Assembly: GCA_963769435.1 (NCBI GenBank)
Contig: CAVYLN010000002.1
Location: 1,240,001 to 1,304,000, forward strand
Origin: JADKAV01 sp963769435
Lineage (GTDB): Bacteria > Actinomycetota > Actinomycetes > S36-B12 > UBA10799
Length of the DNA stretch: 64,000 nt
Direction of reading: 5' to 3'
Of this stretch, positions 54,168 to 62,555 are shown one piece after another; within the stretch, counting starts at the first letter, position 1, and every line of letters begins with the position of its first letter. The notes under the pieces were generated by a model. It made no database searches, was not told the origin of the DNA, and worked only from the letters and a program-made list of their open reading frames with translations. A program made the position numbers and the translations under genes.

Positions 54168-55034
54168 ATGCACCCACGCGTGACGATCCACATGACGGAG
54201 GTCCCGAAGGACCTGCCCATGGTCCACGCCTTCTCCGGGTTCGTGGACGCCGGACACAGCATCCGCCAGGCCGTCTCACATCTGACCACCAACCTGCCCC
54301 ACCAGATGGTGGCCGAACTGTCCATCGACGACATCTACGACTACCGCGCGCGGCGGCCGGTGATGACCTTCGACCGGGATCACTTCTCGGACATCGACAT
54401 GCCGCGCCTGACCCTCGACCTCTTCTGGGACGACCACTCGAAGCCGTTCCTGATGATCCACGGCCCGGAACCCGACCTCGGGTGGCAGCAGGTGACCGGG
54501 TCGATCATCGAACTCGCCGAGCACTTCAAGGTCAGCAAGACCATCGGTCTGCAGGCGATCCCGTGGCCGTCGCCGCACACCCGGGAACTGCTCGTCACCC
54601 CCCACGCGAGCGATCCGACGATGATCGAGCCGCGACCGGGACCGGTCGACCGGGTGGACGTCCCCGGCAGCCTGACAACGCTCGTGGAGTTCGCCACCGG
54701 CCGCGCCGGGATCCCGTCGCAGGGTTTCGCGGTGCACATCCCGCACTACCTGGTGAACACCGAGTTCCCGACCGGAGCGATCACCGTGCTCGAGGAGATC
54801 GCCAAGGCCGCCGGACTCGTGATCGACCAGGGCGACCTGCCCCGCGTGGCCGAACAGGTGCGGGCCGAGATCGACGAGTCGATCGCGAGCAGCACCGAGA
54901 ACGAGGAAGTGGTCGCTGCGCTCGAACAGCAGCATGACGCGGACGTCGCGAGCTGGCCCGGAGAACTGCCGAGCGGGGACGAGTTGATGGACCAGATCGA
55001 GGAGTTCCTGGCCGGGCAGGACGACTCCGACTAG
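54168..55034 (+). CDS. PAC2-family protein
   Basis: A 288-aa PAC2 protein (proteasome-assembly-chaperone fold), common in actinobacteria. Key segments: MVHAFSGFVDAGHSIRQAVSHL, FLMIHGPEPDLGWQQVTGSII, TIGLQAIPWPSPHTR and HIPHYLVNTEFPTGAITVLEEI. It ends in an acidic tail. Precise role unknown, but PAC2 genes are widespread in proteasome-bearing actinobacteria. ATG 54168 lacks a clear ribosome site; an in-frame ATG at 54192 is possible. Confidence 0.85.
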   Translation: MHPRVTIHMTEVPKDLPMVHAFSGFVDAGHSIRQAVSHLTTNLPHQMVAELSIDDIYDYRARRPVMTFDRDHFSDIDMPRLTLDLFWDDHSKPFLMIHGPEPDLGWQQVTGSIIELAEHFKVSKTIGLQAIPWPSPHTRELLVTPHASDPTMIEPRPGPVDRVDVPGSLTTLVEFATGRAGIPSQGFAVHIPHYLVNTEFPTGAITVLEEIAKAAGLVIDQGDLPRVAEQVRAEIDESIASSTENEEVVAALEQQHDADVASWPGELPSGDELMDQIEEFLAGQDDSD

Positions 55035-55076
55035 TCGATACCCCTCTGCTCCTGCCGAATCGTCCCAGAGGTCGTA

Positions 55077-55098
55077 TTCTGAAGTCGCTTGTTCAGAA
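55077..55098. promoter_or_regulatory. Inverted repeat TTCTGAA-N8-TTCAGAA
   Basis: Two perfect 7-bp arms (55077-55083, 55092-55098) with an 8-nt spacer lie 29 bp before the GTG of the ADP-ribosylglycohydrolase gene. AT-rich arms in a GC-rich setting suggest a dimeric repressor site. Confidence 0.45.
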
Positions 55099-55126
55099 GG
55101 TTTACAAAGCAACGGGACGGGGAGCC

Positions 55127-56558
55127 GTGAGGCCGGCACAGGCATGGGACGCGGTTCAAGAGGATCGCGCGACGGGTGCGATCGTCGGAATGGCGGTCGG
55201 TAACGCGCTGGGCAACGGCTACGCCTTCGAATCGCAGATCACCGCACCCCATATCCGGATGCGACCGGGCGGCCTCGGACCCTACGACGAGGGCGAGTGG
55301 GCAGACGACACCGCGATGGCGATCCCGATCCTGGAGGCGATCCGGCGACGGGGAGGACCTGCTGGCGGACTCCACCCTGGACAGTGGTCGCCGCCCGCTG
55401 GGCGCAGTGGTTCACATCGGCTCGAGACGTGGCTCCGGCGGTCGCGGCGGTGCTGGCCGGCTACGACCGGCGGCGTGGCGCGGGGTCCTTGCGGGATGTG
55501 GCAGCGGAGTTGTACGCCGCGCGGCCGTCAGCACCGCCGGGCAACGGGTCACTGATGCGCACCACACCACTGGTGCTCGGTGGCCTCGACGATGCGAACC
55601 TGCTCGCCGACAGCGCGCGGGCCTACAGTCTCTTGACGCACGGCAGTCCGGAGGCGGCCGATGCCTGCCTGCTGCTGAACTTCGCCCAACGCCACGCCAT
55701 CCTGACCGGCGATCTGGACCTCGGCGCGGGGCTGCCGTGGATCCCGAGGAGCGCCGGGACACCTGGGAGGCCTCGATCACCCGGGCCGAGATCGGGCTGC
55801 CGCAGGACTTCGCGATCCGCAACGGACTCGCCCATCAGATGTTGCAGACGGTGTGGTCGGCCGTCAGTCACGGGGACGGCAGCGGTCCACGGTTCGAGGA
55901 CACTTTGCGCACTGTGATCGCGGCAGGCGGCGACACGGCGACCTCGGGGGCCATCGCCGGTGGCCTGCTCGGGGCTCGTTGGGGCGTCTCCTCGATCCCG
56001 CTGGAGTGGCGCCGGCGACTGCACGGCTGGCCCGGCCTGCGAGATCAGGACCTGACCGCCTCGGTGTGGCAGGCTCTGTTCGGCCAACCCTGGCCGTCGG
56101 CTTTCGAACACGATCCGTTCCTCGAATCCGCCGTCCCCCATCCGTTCGACCAGCAGGTCTGGCTGGGCGGGCTCGCAGGGTTGCGCCCGCTGCCGGCCGG
56201 GGTGGACGCGGTGGTGTCGTTGTGCCGGGTGGGCAGTGACCAGGGGCCTCAGCCCCCGGTCGCGCACGACGACCACCTGAATGTCTGGTTGGTCGATTCC
56301 GACGACCCGGCGGTGAACCCGAACCTGGAACTCGTGACCGCGCAGACGGTCGATCTGATGGTCAGGTTGCGGGAGGAGGGACGTACCGTCTACCTGCACT
56401 GCTCGGACGGACGCTCGCGCGCGCCCTTCATCGCGGCCATGTACGGAACGCGCGTGCGCGGCATCCCCGCGCCAGAGGTGCTCCGGGAGATCCAGCGGGT
56501 CGTGCCCGCCGCCGACCCGAATCCGCTCTTCGAACGGATGCTCGCCACGTTCGTGTGA
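55127..56558 (+). CDS. ADP-ribosylglycohydrolase fused to a dual-specificity phosphatase domain (frameshifted)
   Basis: About 476 aa; total length is one base over a multiple of three, fitting surplus bases near 55347-55355 and 55378-55382 and one missing near 55737-55741. N-terminal ~330 residues: DraG/ADPRH fold, with ATGAIVGMAVGNALGNGYAFE, the metal motif EWADDTAM and AAGGDTATSGAIAGGLLGA. The usual GDTDT reads GDTAT, so one metal-ligand Asp is replaced. C-terminal ~140 residues: a tyrosine/dual-specificity phosphatase with VYLHCSDGRSRAPFIAAMYG (C-x5-R). The GTG has GGGGAG upstream. It could remove ADP-ribose or phosphate groups. Confidence 0.78.
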
Positions 56559-56582
56559 CTCGGGCCGTGCAACCGGTCGGGT

Positions 56583-57756
56583 TCAGTGCTGTGCGGCGAA
56601 CCAGGTCCTGGTGGCGGCGACCATGGCCCGCACCCCGATCGCGATGGCCCGCTCGTCGACGTCGAAGGTGGAAGCGTGCAGGTCCAGCGTCTCCCCCTGA
56701 CCGTTGTGCACACCGAGCCGCGCATAGGTGCCGGGAACCCGGTCGGTGTACCAGGCGAAGCTGTCACCGCCCCATGACTGGTCGGTGGGTACCACCGCTG
56801 CCTGCCCGAGTTCGTCGGCGATCGCGTCGGCCCACAGCGCTGTCGGCTCGACGTGGTTGTCCACCGGGGGCACACCTTGGCGGTGGTAGAGGTCCCATTC
56901 GACGCCGGAGTCGCCGAGGATCAGCTCCACCGATTCGTTGAGCAGCCGTCCGAGCGCCTCCCACACCACCCGGTCGGGGGTCCGCAGCGTGCCGGTCAGG
57001 ACCGCCTTGGCCGGGATCACGTTGGGGGCGTCGCCGGAGATCACGGAGCCCCAGACCAGCCGGATCGGGCCCTTCTGGGCGCGTTCCACGCGCTCTGTCA
57101 GCACCTGCGGCAGTTTCAGCGCGAGTTCGGACATGACTGTGACCAGGTCGACGGTCGCCTCGGGGCGGGCGGTGTGGCCCCCGGGACCGTGCAGCGTCAC
57201 CCGAACGACGTCGGAGGCCGAGGACACCGGACCCGTGCGAAGACCGATCGTGCCCACCTGTTTCTTGGGGTCGCAGTGCAGGCCGAAGATCACCCCGACG
57301 TCGTCCAGGTGGCCCTCGTCGATCACGTCCACCGCCCCGCCCGGGACACTCTCCTCGGCCGGTTCGAAGATCAGTCGCACCCGCCCGCGCGGCGGGTTCT
57401 GCGCGAAGTACAGCCCGGCGCCGAGCACGATGGTGGTGTGCACGTCGTGGCCGCACGCATGCGCGACACCGTCGATGTGCGAGCGGTACGGCCGTGTGGC
57501 ACTCGTCGTCCATGGCCAGTGCGTCGATGTCGGCCCGCAGCGCCAGCACCGGGCCGTCGCCGGTTCCCACATCGCAGACCAGGCCCGTGCCGCAGTTGAG
57601 CACCTTGGGTTCCAAGCCCGCCACCTGCAGCCTGCGGACCAATGCCGAGGTCGTGCGGGTCTCCTGCGAGGACAACTCCGGGTGGGCGTGCAGATCCCGG
57701 CGCAAGGCGATCAGTTCCTGAGCGCGGGCGGCGACGAAGTCCGCCACGGCGCTCAT
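56583..57756 (-). CDS. M20-family amidohydrolase, frameshifted
   Basis: About 390 aa after removing a surplus base near 57491-57499. Metal motifs of the hippuricase/IAA-amino-acid hydrolase group: GVAHACGHDVHTT, LIFEPAEES and HGPGGHTARPE (dimerisation domain). It hydrolyses an N-acyl amino acid or similar amide. The start at 57756 overlaps the stop of the glutamate-cysteine ligase gene by 4 nt, so the two are co-translated. Confidence 0.88.
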
Positions 57757-58889
57757 TGCTGCAACTCCGCAGCCAGTTCCTCGCGCAACAAACTCACCAC
57801 ATCCTTCAACGAGCCCCCATCGGCCACCACCGCACGTTGACGGACGGCCGAGGACCCTGTCTCCAGTATCTCTCGCACCGAGTTCAGCGCATCGAGGGTC
57901 CCGAGTTCGGAGGCCACCGGCTGTAGCAGGTCGACGATCCCGGCGATGTTGTCCTTGAACGTCTGTGTGTTGCCACTGATGTCGGTCATCACCCTGCCGT
58001 CGAGACCGAATCGGGACGCCCGCCACTTGTTCTCACGCGCGACCCAACTCGGGATGTCCGGCAGCGGGTTGCCCGCGTCGACCTGCTGATCCATCCACAC
58101 GACCAGCGCCTGCGCCAGCGCCGCGATCGCGCGCACCTCCCGCAGCGTCGGGATCCCGTCGCACATGCGGAACTCGATCGTCCCGTAGGTCGGGTGCGGC
58201 CGGATGTCCCACCAGACCTCTTTCACACTGTGGATCGTCTCGGCCCTGATCAGCGCGGTCATGAACCGCTCGAAGTCGGCCCAGTCCTTCATCCACGGCG
58301 GCAGGCCCGAGGTCGGCATGACCTCGAAGATCTTGGAACGGATGCTAGCCAGCCCGGTGTCGTCGCCGAGCCAGTAGGGGCTTGAGGTGGACAACGCCAG
58401 CATCTGCGGGAGGAAGCCGAGCAGCGAGTCGATGAACCGGATGGACTTCTCCTTGCCGCGCACCCCCACATGGAAGTGCACGCCGTGGATCGCCAGGCGT
58501 CGGGCCGGCCACCCGATCTCGTCGAGCAGGCGCTGGTAGCGCTCACCGGGACTCAGGTTCATCGCGTCCCACGACGCGAACGGGTGGGTGCCCGACGACA
58601 TCATCGCCAGGCCGCGTTCGTCGAGCAGCGGCTTGAGCTCGAGCAGCGTCCCCTTGAGATCGGCCACCGCCTCGTCCGGGGTCTGGCAGACCCCGGTGAT
58701 GACCTCGATGCTGTGGTTGAACAGTTCGTGCTTGGCCTTGGGGTGTTCGGTGTCCGGGTGCTCCGCGCCCACGATGCCCAGGATCTCGTCGGCGACCTCG
58801 ACGTACTTGCCGGTCTGCTTGTCGACCACGCCGTACTCCACCTCGACCCCGAGGCTCGGGCCCACGGACGGCGTGAAATCCACGTGCAT
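57753..58889 (-). CDS. Glutamate-cysteine ligase, GCS2 (YbdK) family
   Basis: A 378-aa carboxylate-amine ligase. Features: PSLGVEVEYGVVDKQTG, HELFNHSIEVITGVCQTPDEA, SSGTHPFASW, HGVHFHVGVRGKEKSI and EFRMCDGIPTLREV, all typical of the actinobacterial GCS2 group. It would join glutamate to cysteine or a related amine with ATP. In organisms that use mycothiol the natural role of these enzymes is unclear. TACCTT lies 7 nt before the ATG. The partner M20 amidase could act on a related amide. Confidence 0.88.
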   Translation of the reverse strand: MHVDFTPSVGPSLGVEVEYGVVDKQTGKYVEVADEILGIVGAEHPDTEHPKAKHELFNHSIEVITGVCQTPDEAVADLKGTLLELKPLLDERGLAMMSSGTHPFASWDAMNLSPGERYQRLLDEIGWPARRLAIHGVHFHVGVRGKEKSIRFIDSLLGFLPQMLALSTSSPYWLGDDTGLASIRSKIFEVMPTSGLPPWMKDWADFERFMTALIRAETIHSVKEVWWDIRPHPTYGTIEFRMCDGIPTLREVRAIAALAQALVVWMDQQVDAGNPLPDIPSWVARENKWRASRFGLDGRVMTDISGNTQTFKDNIAGIVDLLQPVASELGTLDALNSVREILETGSSAVRQRAVVADGGSLKDVVSLLREELAAELQQ

Positions 58890-59074
58890 GTGGCTCAAGG
58901 TAGTGGGTCGGGGCGGTGAGGGGCGTGTTTCGGGGCCGTCGACTGTTGCGCGGTTGCTGGGTGAACCACCCCGAAATCGACAACGGCGCAACACTCGAGC
59001 TACATCGACGGTCACGCGAGAGGCGAACTGGGCGTTGCGGGGATGGGGCTGTTTCCCGTGATGCACCTCTCGGG

Positions 59075-59080
59075 TACGAT
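59075..59080 (+). promoter_or_regulatory. -10 box of the tRNA-Glu-Asp-Phe cluster
   Basis: TACGAT stands 36 bp before tRNA-Glu and is the same hexamer found upstream of tRNA-Lys at 15 kb. A weak TTTCCC (59052-59057) with a 17-bp gap is the only -35 candidate. Confidence 0.4.
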
Positions 59081-59116
59081 GAAATGGCCCTCGACGGCAG
59101 ACGTCCGAGGACCCAG

Positions 59117-59189
59117 GTCCCCATCGTCTAGCGGCCTAGGACTCCGCCCTTTCAAGGCGGCAGCGCGGGTTCGAATCCCGTTGGGGGCA
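59117..59189 (+). tRNA. tRNA-Glu (anticodon TTC)
   Basis: 73 nt, acceptor GTCCCCA/TGGGGGC plus discriminator A, anticodon loop CTTTCAA giving TTC, T loop GGTTCGAATCC. First of three tandem tRNA genes. Confidence 0.96.
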
Positions 59190-59226
59190 CGCAATACCGG
59201 ACCAGGTACGGTTGGTCCACCAGTAA

Positions 59227-59300
59227 GGCCCCGTAGCGCAGTTGGTTAGCGCGCCGCCCTGTCACGGCGGAGGTCGCCGGTTCGAGCCCGGTCGGGGTCG
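59227..59300 (+). tRNA. tRNA-Asp (anticodon GTC)
   Basis: 74 nt, acceptor GGCCCCG/CGGGGTC with discriminator G, anticodon loop CTGTCAC giving GTC, T loop GGTTCGAGCCC. 37 bp after tRNA-Glu. Confidence 0.96.
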
Positions 59301-59318
59301 CCAGTCCTTAGGGACAGC

Positions 59319-59395
59319 GGCCAGGTAGCTCAGTTGGTACGAGCGTCCGACTGAAAATCGGAAGGTCGGCGGTTCGACCCCGCCCCTGGCCACCA
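59319..59395 (+). tRNA. tRNA-Phe (anticodon GAA), with encoded CCA
   Basis: Acceptor GGCCAGG/CCTGGCC with discriminator A at 59392 and CCA at 59393-59395. The anticodon loop is CTGAAAA, so GAA. Its 3' half from the anticodon stem is repeated 2.2 kb downstream, marking it as an integration site. Confidence 0.95.
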
Positions 59396-59397
59396 CA
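59347..59397 (+). repeat. Direct repeat in tRNA-Phe (att-like, left)
   Basis: From CCGACTGA in the anticodon stem-loop to the CCACCACA after the tRNA end. Matches 61545-61595 at 49 of 51 positions; the two differences are AA versus GT next to the anticodon. Weaker similarity (CAGAAATC...CCCTCTGATC) continues past both copies. Confidence 0.75.
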
Positions 59398-60068
59398 CCA
59401 CAGAAATCTCCCTCTGATCGGGCTTCTTATCGTCCTCGTCGCAGCCTGGCTAGCCTTCAAGGGATTTCGGACAAGTCAGACATTTCCGCAAGACTGTAGG
59501 AGATGCGTAGGAATTGTGGGCCTCGGAATCAGGCCCGCGACAGGCGAAGGGCGGAGTTGCAGACGCCGTGATCTGGGACAGTTGCGGTCGAGCAAGCCAC
59601 CACCATGAATGGATCGAAGGCAAGGGATCGACGTGGATCAGGTTCTTGCAGATCTCGAGGCCGGGCAGCCGCGCAGAGTAGATGATGAGCGGGTACTGGG
59701 CGCGCTCGGCGCGCCCAGCGGGAGCGCGAGCCATCCATGAACTGCTGGATGGGGTTCGTTCATGCAGCGATCTCGCTTGTGTCGGTGCGGCAAACGGCGC
59801 TTCCGGGACCACGATGAAGCGGTTCGCGCGCTGCACACCATCGCAAACAACAGCGTTGGGGCCACGGACGGGAATGAGCCCGTTGGGCACCGGATGACGA
59901 AGGACTGCCGACAGACGACCGCCAGACCATGACCCATATCGGCAATGCCTCCGTCAGGGTCAGCACGGCCGCATTCGTATCGAGCCTTCGAAGGGCTTCT
60001 CATGAGCCACAAGGGCCACGAACAGTAGGCCCATTCGCCTGCTCGACTCGGGCCGCGTCGGGACCGCG
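59396..60068. other. Left part of the element, no confident gene
   Basis: About 670 bp. The longest minus-strand frame (59450-59890, 146 codons) shows no recognisable domain, ribosome site or steady codon use. It may be decayed mobile-element sequence. Confidence 0.4.
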
Positions 60069-61067
60069 TCAGTGCTCATCGCCAGAAACAGCGAGAGAGT
60101 CACTAACCTCGGGCCAGGGCCTCTGCATCAAGTGGAGAAACTCAGGGAACTCCGCGAGAACGCTCGCGAGTTCAGCGTCACCGGCGGATCGAGCGATCAC
60201 CGATCGCTCATTGAACTGCTGGATCATCTCGGGCAGGCCCTCCGTGTCCACCGGCTCGTCGGTGGCGGTGTCGACGAGATTCAGCGCGTTGTCAAGAGAC
60301 TCCATCTCTGGAAGAAGACCGCTGAGGGATTCGTAAAGCCAGGCCGCGTCATGAGCCTCAAGGCGGCGGAAATTGGGGATGGTGAAGACCATGGACATGG
60401 TCAGCCACAGCGCTGCAGACTCCAGTGGGGACCTCTTCCTTCCTTCCTTCTGCTCCACTACACGCATCAGAGATTTGGCACCATCCAGCATGTGGGAGAT
60501 CGTGGCCGATGCTGTGATCAGGGCCCGAAGTTTGGCAGCTCTTTCCTGAACCTCCGGGTCGCTCCTGAGCCGTTCGGCCTCTTGGCGCATCTCGTCCCTT
60601 CTACGGTTCTCTTTATCCTCCTCCGCCTGAAGAAGGCCGTCCTGCTCATCGAAATCGGCGAGCGCGTGATCCGCATCGATTCCGAGGCTCGACCCCAGCT
60701 TGGCAATCTCGTCGCGGTCGGCTTCTGCTACGAGCACCCTTTCTCCCTGATCCGTCAGAACGCCCAAAAGGACACTGGATTCGCCGTATACCCTCATCAC
60801 CTCCCCCATAAGGGCGAATCCAGGGGACGGCGCTAGTCTCACCCTCCCGTCAAGCAGACCAAGCCCCATGCCCTTGGCGAAGATGAACAATGTGCCATCA
60901 CAATGCGCCAGAACACCTGGGCCGTTGTACTTCGTGAACGGCACATACACTCCCGGGAACCATGTCGCCCTGAACGACTTACGATCGTGCCCGATCTTCC
61001 GTAGTGCCTTAGCAGCCTGTCGCTTCGAGAGCCCAGCTTCCATCAGCGCGGACATGTGATCGTCCAT
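60069..61067 (-). CDS. Unknown 332-aa cargo protein of the tRNA-Phe element
   Basis: No family is recognised. Residues ~1-30 look like a helix-turn-helix or short helical domain (ALMEAGLSKRQAAKALRKIG). Residues ~33-130 are beta-rich (WFPGVYVPFTKYNGPGVLAHC, LFIFAKGMGLGLLDGRVRL), reminiscent of a bacterial PH-like domain. Residues ~135-190 are a charged probable coiled coil (EEDKENRRRDEMRQEAERLR). The rest is helical. The ATG at 61067 follows a GGGG-type site; a TTG at 61100 would add 11 residues. No signal peptide or membrane helix. Its lower GC content marks it as acquired. Confidence 0.7.
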   Translation of the reverse strand: MDDHMSALMEAGLSKRQAAKALRKIGHDRKSFRATWFPGVYVPFTKYNGPGVLAHCDGTLFIFAKGMGLGLLDGRVRLAPSPGFALMGEVMRVYGESSVLLGVLTDQGERVLVAEADRDEIAKLGSSLGIDADHALADFDEQDGLLQAEEDKENRRRDEMRQEAERLRSDPEVQERAAKLRALITASATISHMLDGAKSLMRVVEQKEGRKRSPLESAALWLTMSMVFTIPNFRRLEAHDAAWLYESLSGLLPEMESLDNALNLVDTATDEPVDTEGLPEMIQQFNERSVIARSAGDAELASVLAEFPEFLHLMQRPWPEVSDSLAVSGDEH

Positions 61068-61544
61068 GTTCAGTACCCCGTTCTCCCATTGCTGGGTCAA
61101 GTCCGGTGGGGTGGTGTACGAACCGTGGGTTCGTGATCCTCAGATGGGCTGATGTTATGCGCTGATCGCGGTGGTGGTCACCTCCGGGTCGTCGGAGTCT
61201 GCGGGGTCGGTGGGCAGTAGTGCGAGGCGGCATCGTTTGAGGATGTCCAGGCCGATGTAGACCGCAAGATCGATCTCCTCAACGAACTACGGCATTCGAT
61301 ACTGGACCACGCCTCCACTCCACACCGGGAGGCCTTCACCGTCCACAAACTCAGACCGGGTCGTCATACAATCTCGACCAACCTGCCTGGACATCACACC
61401 TAGGCCAGGATCTTCTTCAAGAGTTTCCTGACTTCTTTCGAGCAGGTTTCTCATCCCGGCCCGCAGTTTTCCGACGAGTCGAGCCATTTTGCTCGAGATG
61501 TATTCGAATCGCAAAATTCAGCCATAGATTGCGGAAGTTACCTT
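61068..61544. other. Right part of the element, possible gene remnant
   Basis: A minus-strand tail with coding look (YIGLDILKRCRLALLPTDP, stop at 61155) follows an in-frame stop near 61287; it could be the C-terminus of a lost transposase or other gene, but I cannot identify it. Nothing else is convincing here. Confidence 0.3.
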
Positions 61545-61595
61545 CCGACTGAGTATCGGAAGGTCGGCGGTTCGACCCCGCCCCTGGCCACCACA
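61545..61595 (+). repeat. Direct repeat of tRNA-Phe 3' half (att-like, right)
   Basis: Distal copy of the tRNA-Phe 3' half, beginning CCGACTGAGTATCGG. The acceptor 5' strand and D arm are missing, so it is not a working tRNA gene. It is in the same orientation as the intact gene, as expected for tRNA-targeted integration. Confidence 0.75.
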
Positions 61596-61686
61596 GAAAT
61601 CCCCCTCTGATCCGGAATTTCGCTCCTGGACACCACCGCACCCACATGAACATGGCGCCTGCCTGACCGCTTCAACCTGTTGGCGT

Positions 61687-61775
61687 GCGTCAGTATGCAA
61701 AATGATCACGCCGATCGGGCCAGGTCCACGAGGGCAACCGACTTCCGAACCCTTGGTCATTTTGCAAACTGACGC
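61687..61775. repeat. 22-bp inverted repeat with 45-nt loop
   Basis: Arms 61687-61708 and 61754-61775 pair with two mismatches. The arm reads GCGTCAG, then T(T/A)TGCA, then an inner TGA(T/C)CA. Arm length, loop length and the central TTTGCA match the inverted repeat at 43063-43150. It lies just outside the tRNA-Phe element, 107 bp past the end of the convergent-side gene 61882. Bases 61596-61881 hold no gene. Confidence 0.75.
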
Positions 61776-61881
61776 GCAGACCTGCGGCAACGTCTCCGCC
61801 ACAGGGGCCGTGAGACACAATCGGGCTCGGCTACCCGCCCGCCACGTGGAACGCGCGGCCCCCGGCGTGGATCGCCTCGTT

Positions 61882-62394
61882 TCAGTCGTCGCCCACCATG
61901 CTGTCCAGGCAGACCGCGATCGCCAGGATCAGCGCCTCATCGCGGCCCGGCATGACCTCGATCCCATAGGTGTCCCGCACGCGGATCCACTTCTTGCTCA
62001 CCTCGGCGACCTGCTGCTTACCGTCCTTGATCTCGTACTCGTGATCCAGGATGTTGCCGGTGACTTCCAGCTCGGAACCATCTGCGAGTTCGGCTACCAG
62101 GCGATGCCGGATCGGCGAGATCAACTTCTTCTTCACAGTTGCCGCGGTCGCGCCTTCGGGCGTCTCGATGACCATGGTGTCCTTGATGCGCAGCTTGCGC
62201 TCCTGGATCTTGTAGAGCTCGCCTCCGCCGCGGGACTCGATGACCAGAGTGCGGCGCACCCGCAAGGCCTTACCGTTGACCTTGAAGATCCGGTCGCCTT
62301 CACCGTCCAGGATCCAACTGTCGTCACCGATGGAGAAGATCTTCTCCTTCAGCTGGAACCGTGCACCGTTCTGAGAGTCTTTGCGTCTGAACAT
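61882..62394 (-). CDS. LURP-one-related (DUF567) family protein
   Basis: A 170-aa protein of the LURP-one-related/scramblase-like beta-barrel family. The repeated strand pattern is clear: FQLKEKIFSIGDDSWILDGEGDRIFKVNGKAL, then LYKIQERKLRIKDTMVIE and YEIKDGKQQVAEVSKKWIRVRDTYGIEV. Full family length and intact. Function unknown in bacteria; a role at the membrane is only suggested by the scramblase-like fold. Confidence 0.83.
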   Translation of the reverse strand: MFRRKDSQNGARFQLKEKIFSIGDDSWILDGEGDRIFKVNGKALRVRRTLVIESRGGGELYKIQERKLRIKDTMVIETPEGATAATVKKKLISPIRHRLVAELADGSELEVTGNILDHEYEIKDGKQQVAEVSKKWIRVRDTYGIEVMPGRDEALILAIAVCLDSMVGDD

Positions 62395-62555
62395 GGCGAC
62401 AGTGTGCCAGGAAGCGGGGGCGGTCATGCGGTCTTGCGGCCGCAGCCGGCGACCCCCATCCGCCACCCCGAGATCCAGTGACCGGGATCGTGGCAGCCCC
62501 GTTGGGACAACTGGCGCGGTAGCCTCAGTGCCTGCCCCGATAGAAAGCAGCCCCC

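Larger units (their letters stand above)
59347..61595 (+). mobile_element. 2.2-kb genomic element at tRNA-Phe
   Basis: The element begins inside the intact tRNA-Phe gene and ends at a repeat of its 3' half (51 bp, 2 mismatches). Base composition inside is visibly less GC-rich than the flanks. It carries one clear gene (60069-61067, minus) and decayed sequence, but no recognisable integrase, so it is probably a remnant or is mobilised in trans. Confidence 0.65.

Noticed and set aside
59450..59890. Degraded integrase of the tRNA-Phe element
   Set aside because: I looked for the R...HxxR...Y pattern of tyrosine recombinases in the longest frames and did not find it.
61155..61286. Insertion sequence transposase
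   Set aside because: Only a short tail with coding look is visible, without catalytic residues or terminal inverted repeats; I could not identify it.
61545..61620. A second tRNA-Phe gene or a small protein frame across it
   Set aside because: The 5' half of the tRNA is missing and the anticodon loop is altered, so it is an att-like duplicate. The minus-strand frame is antisense tRNA sequence.
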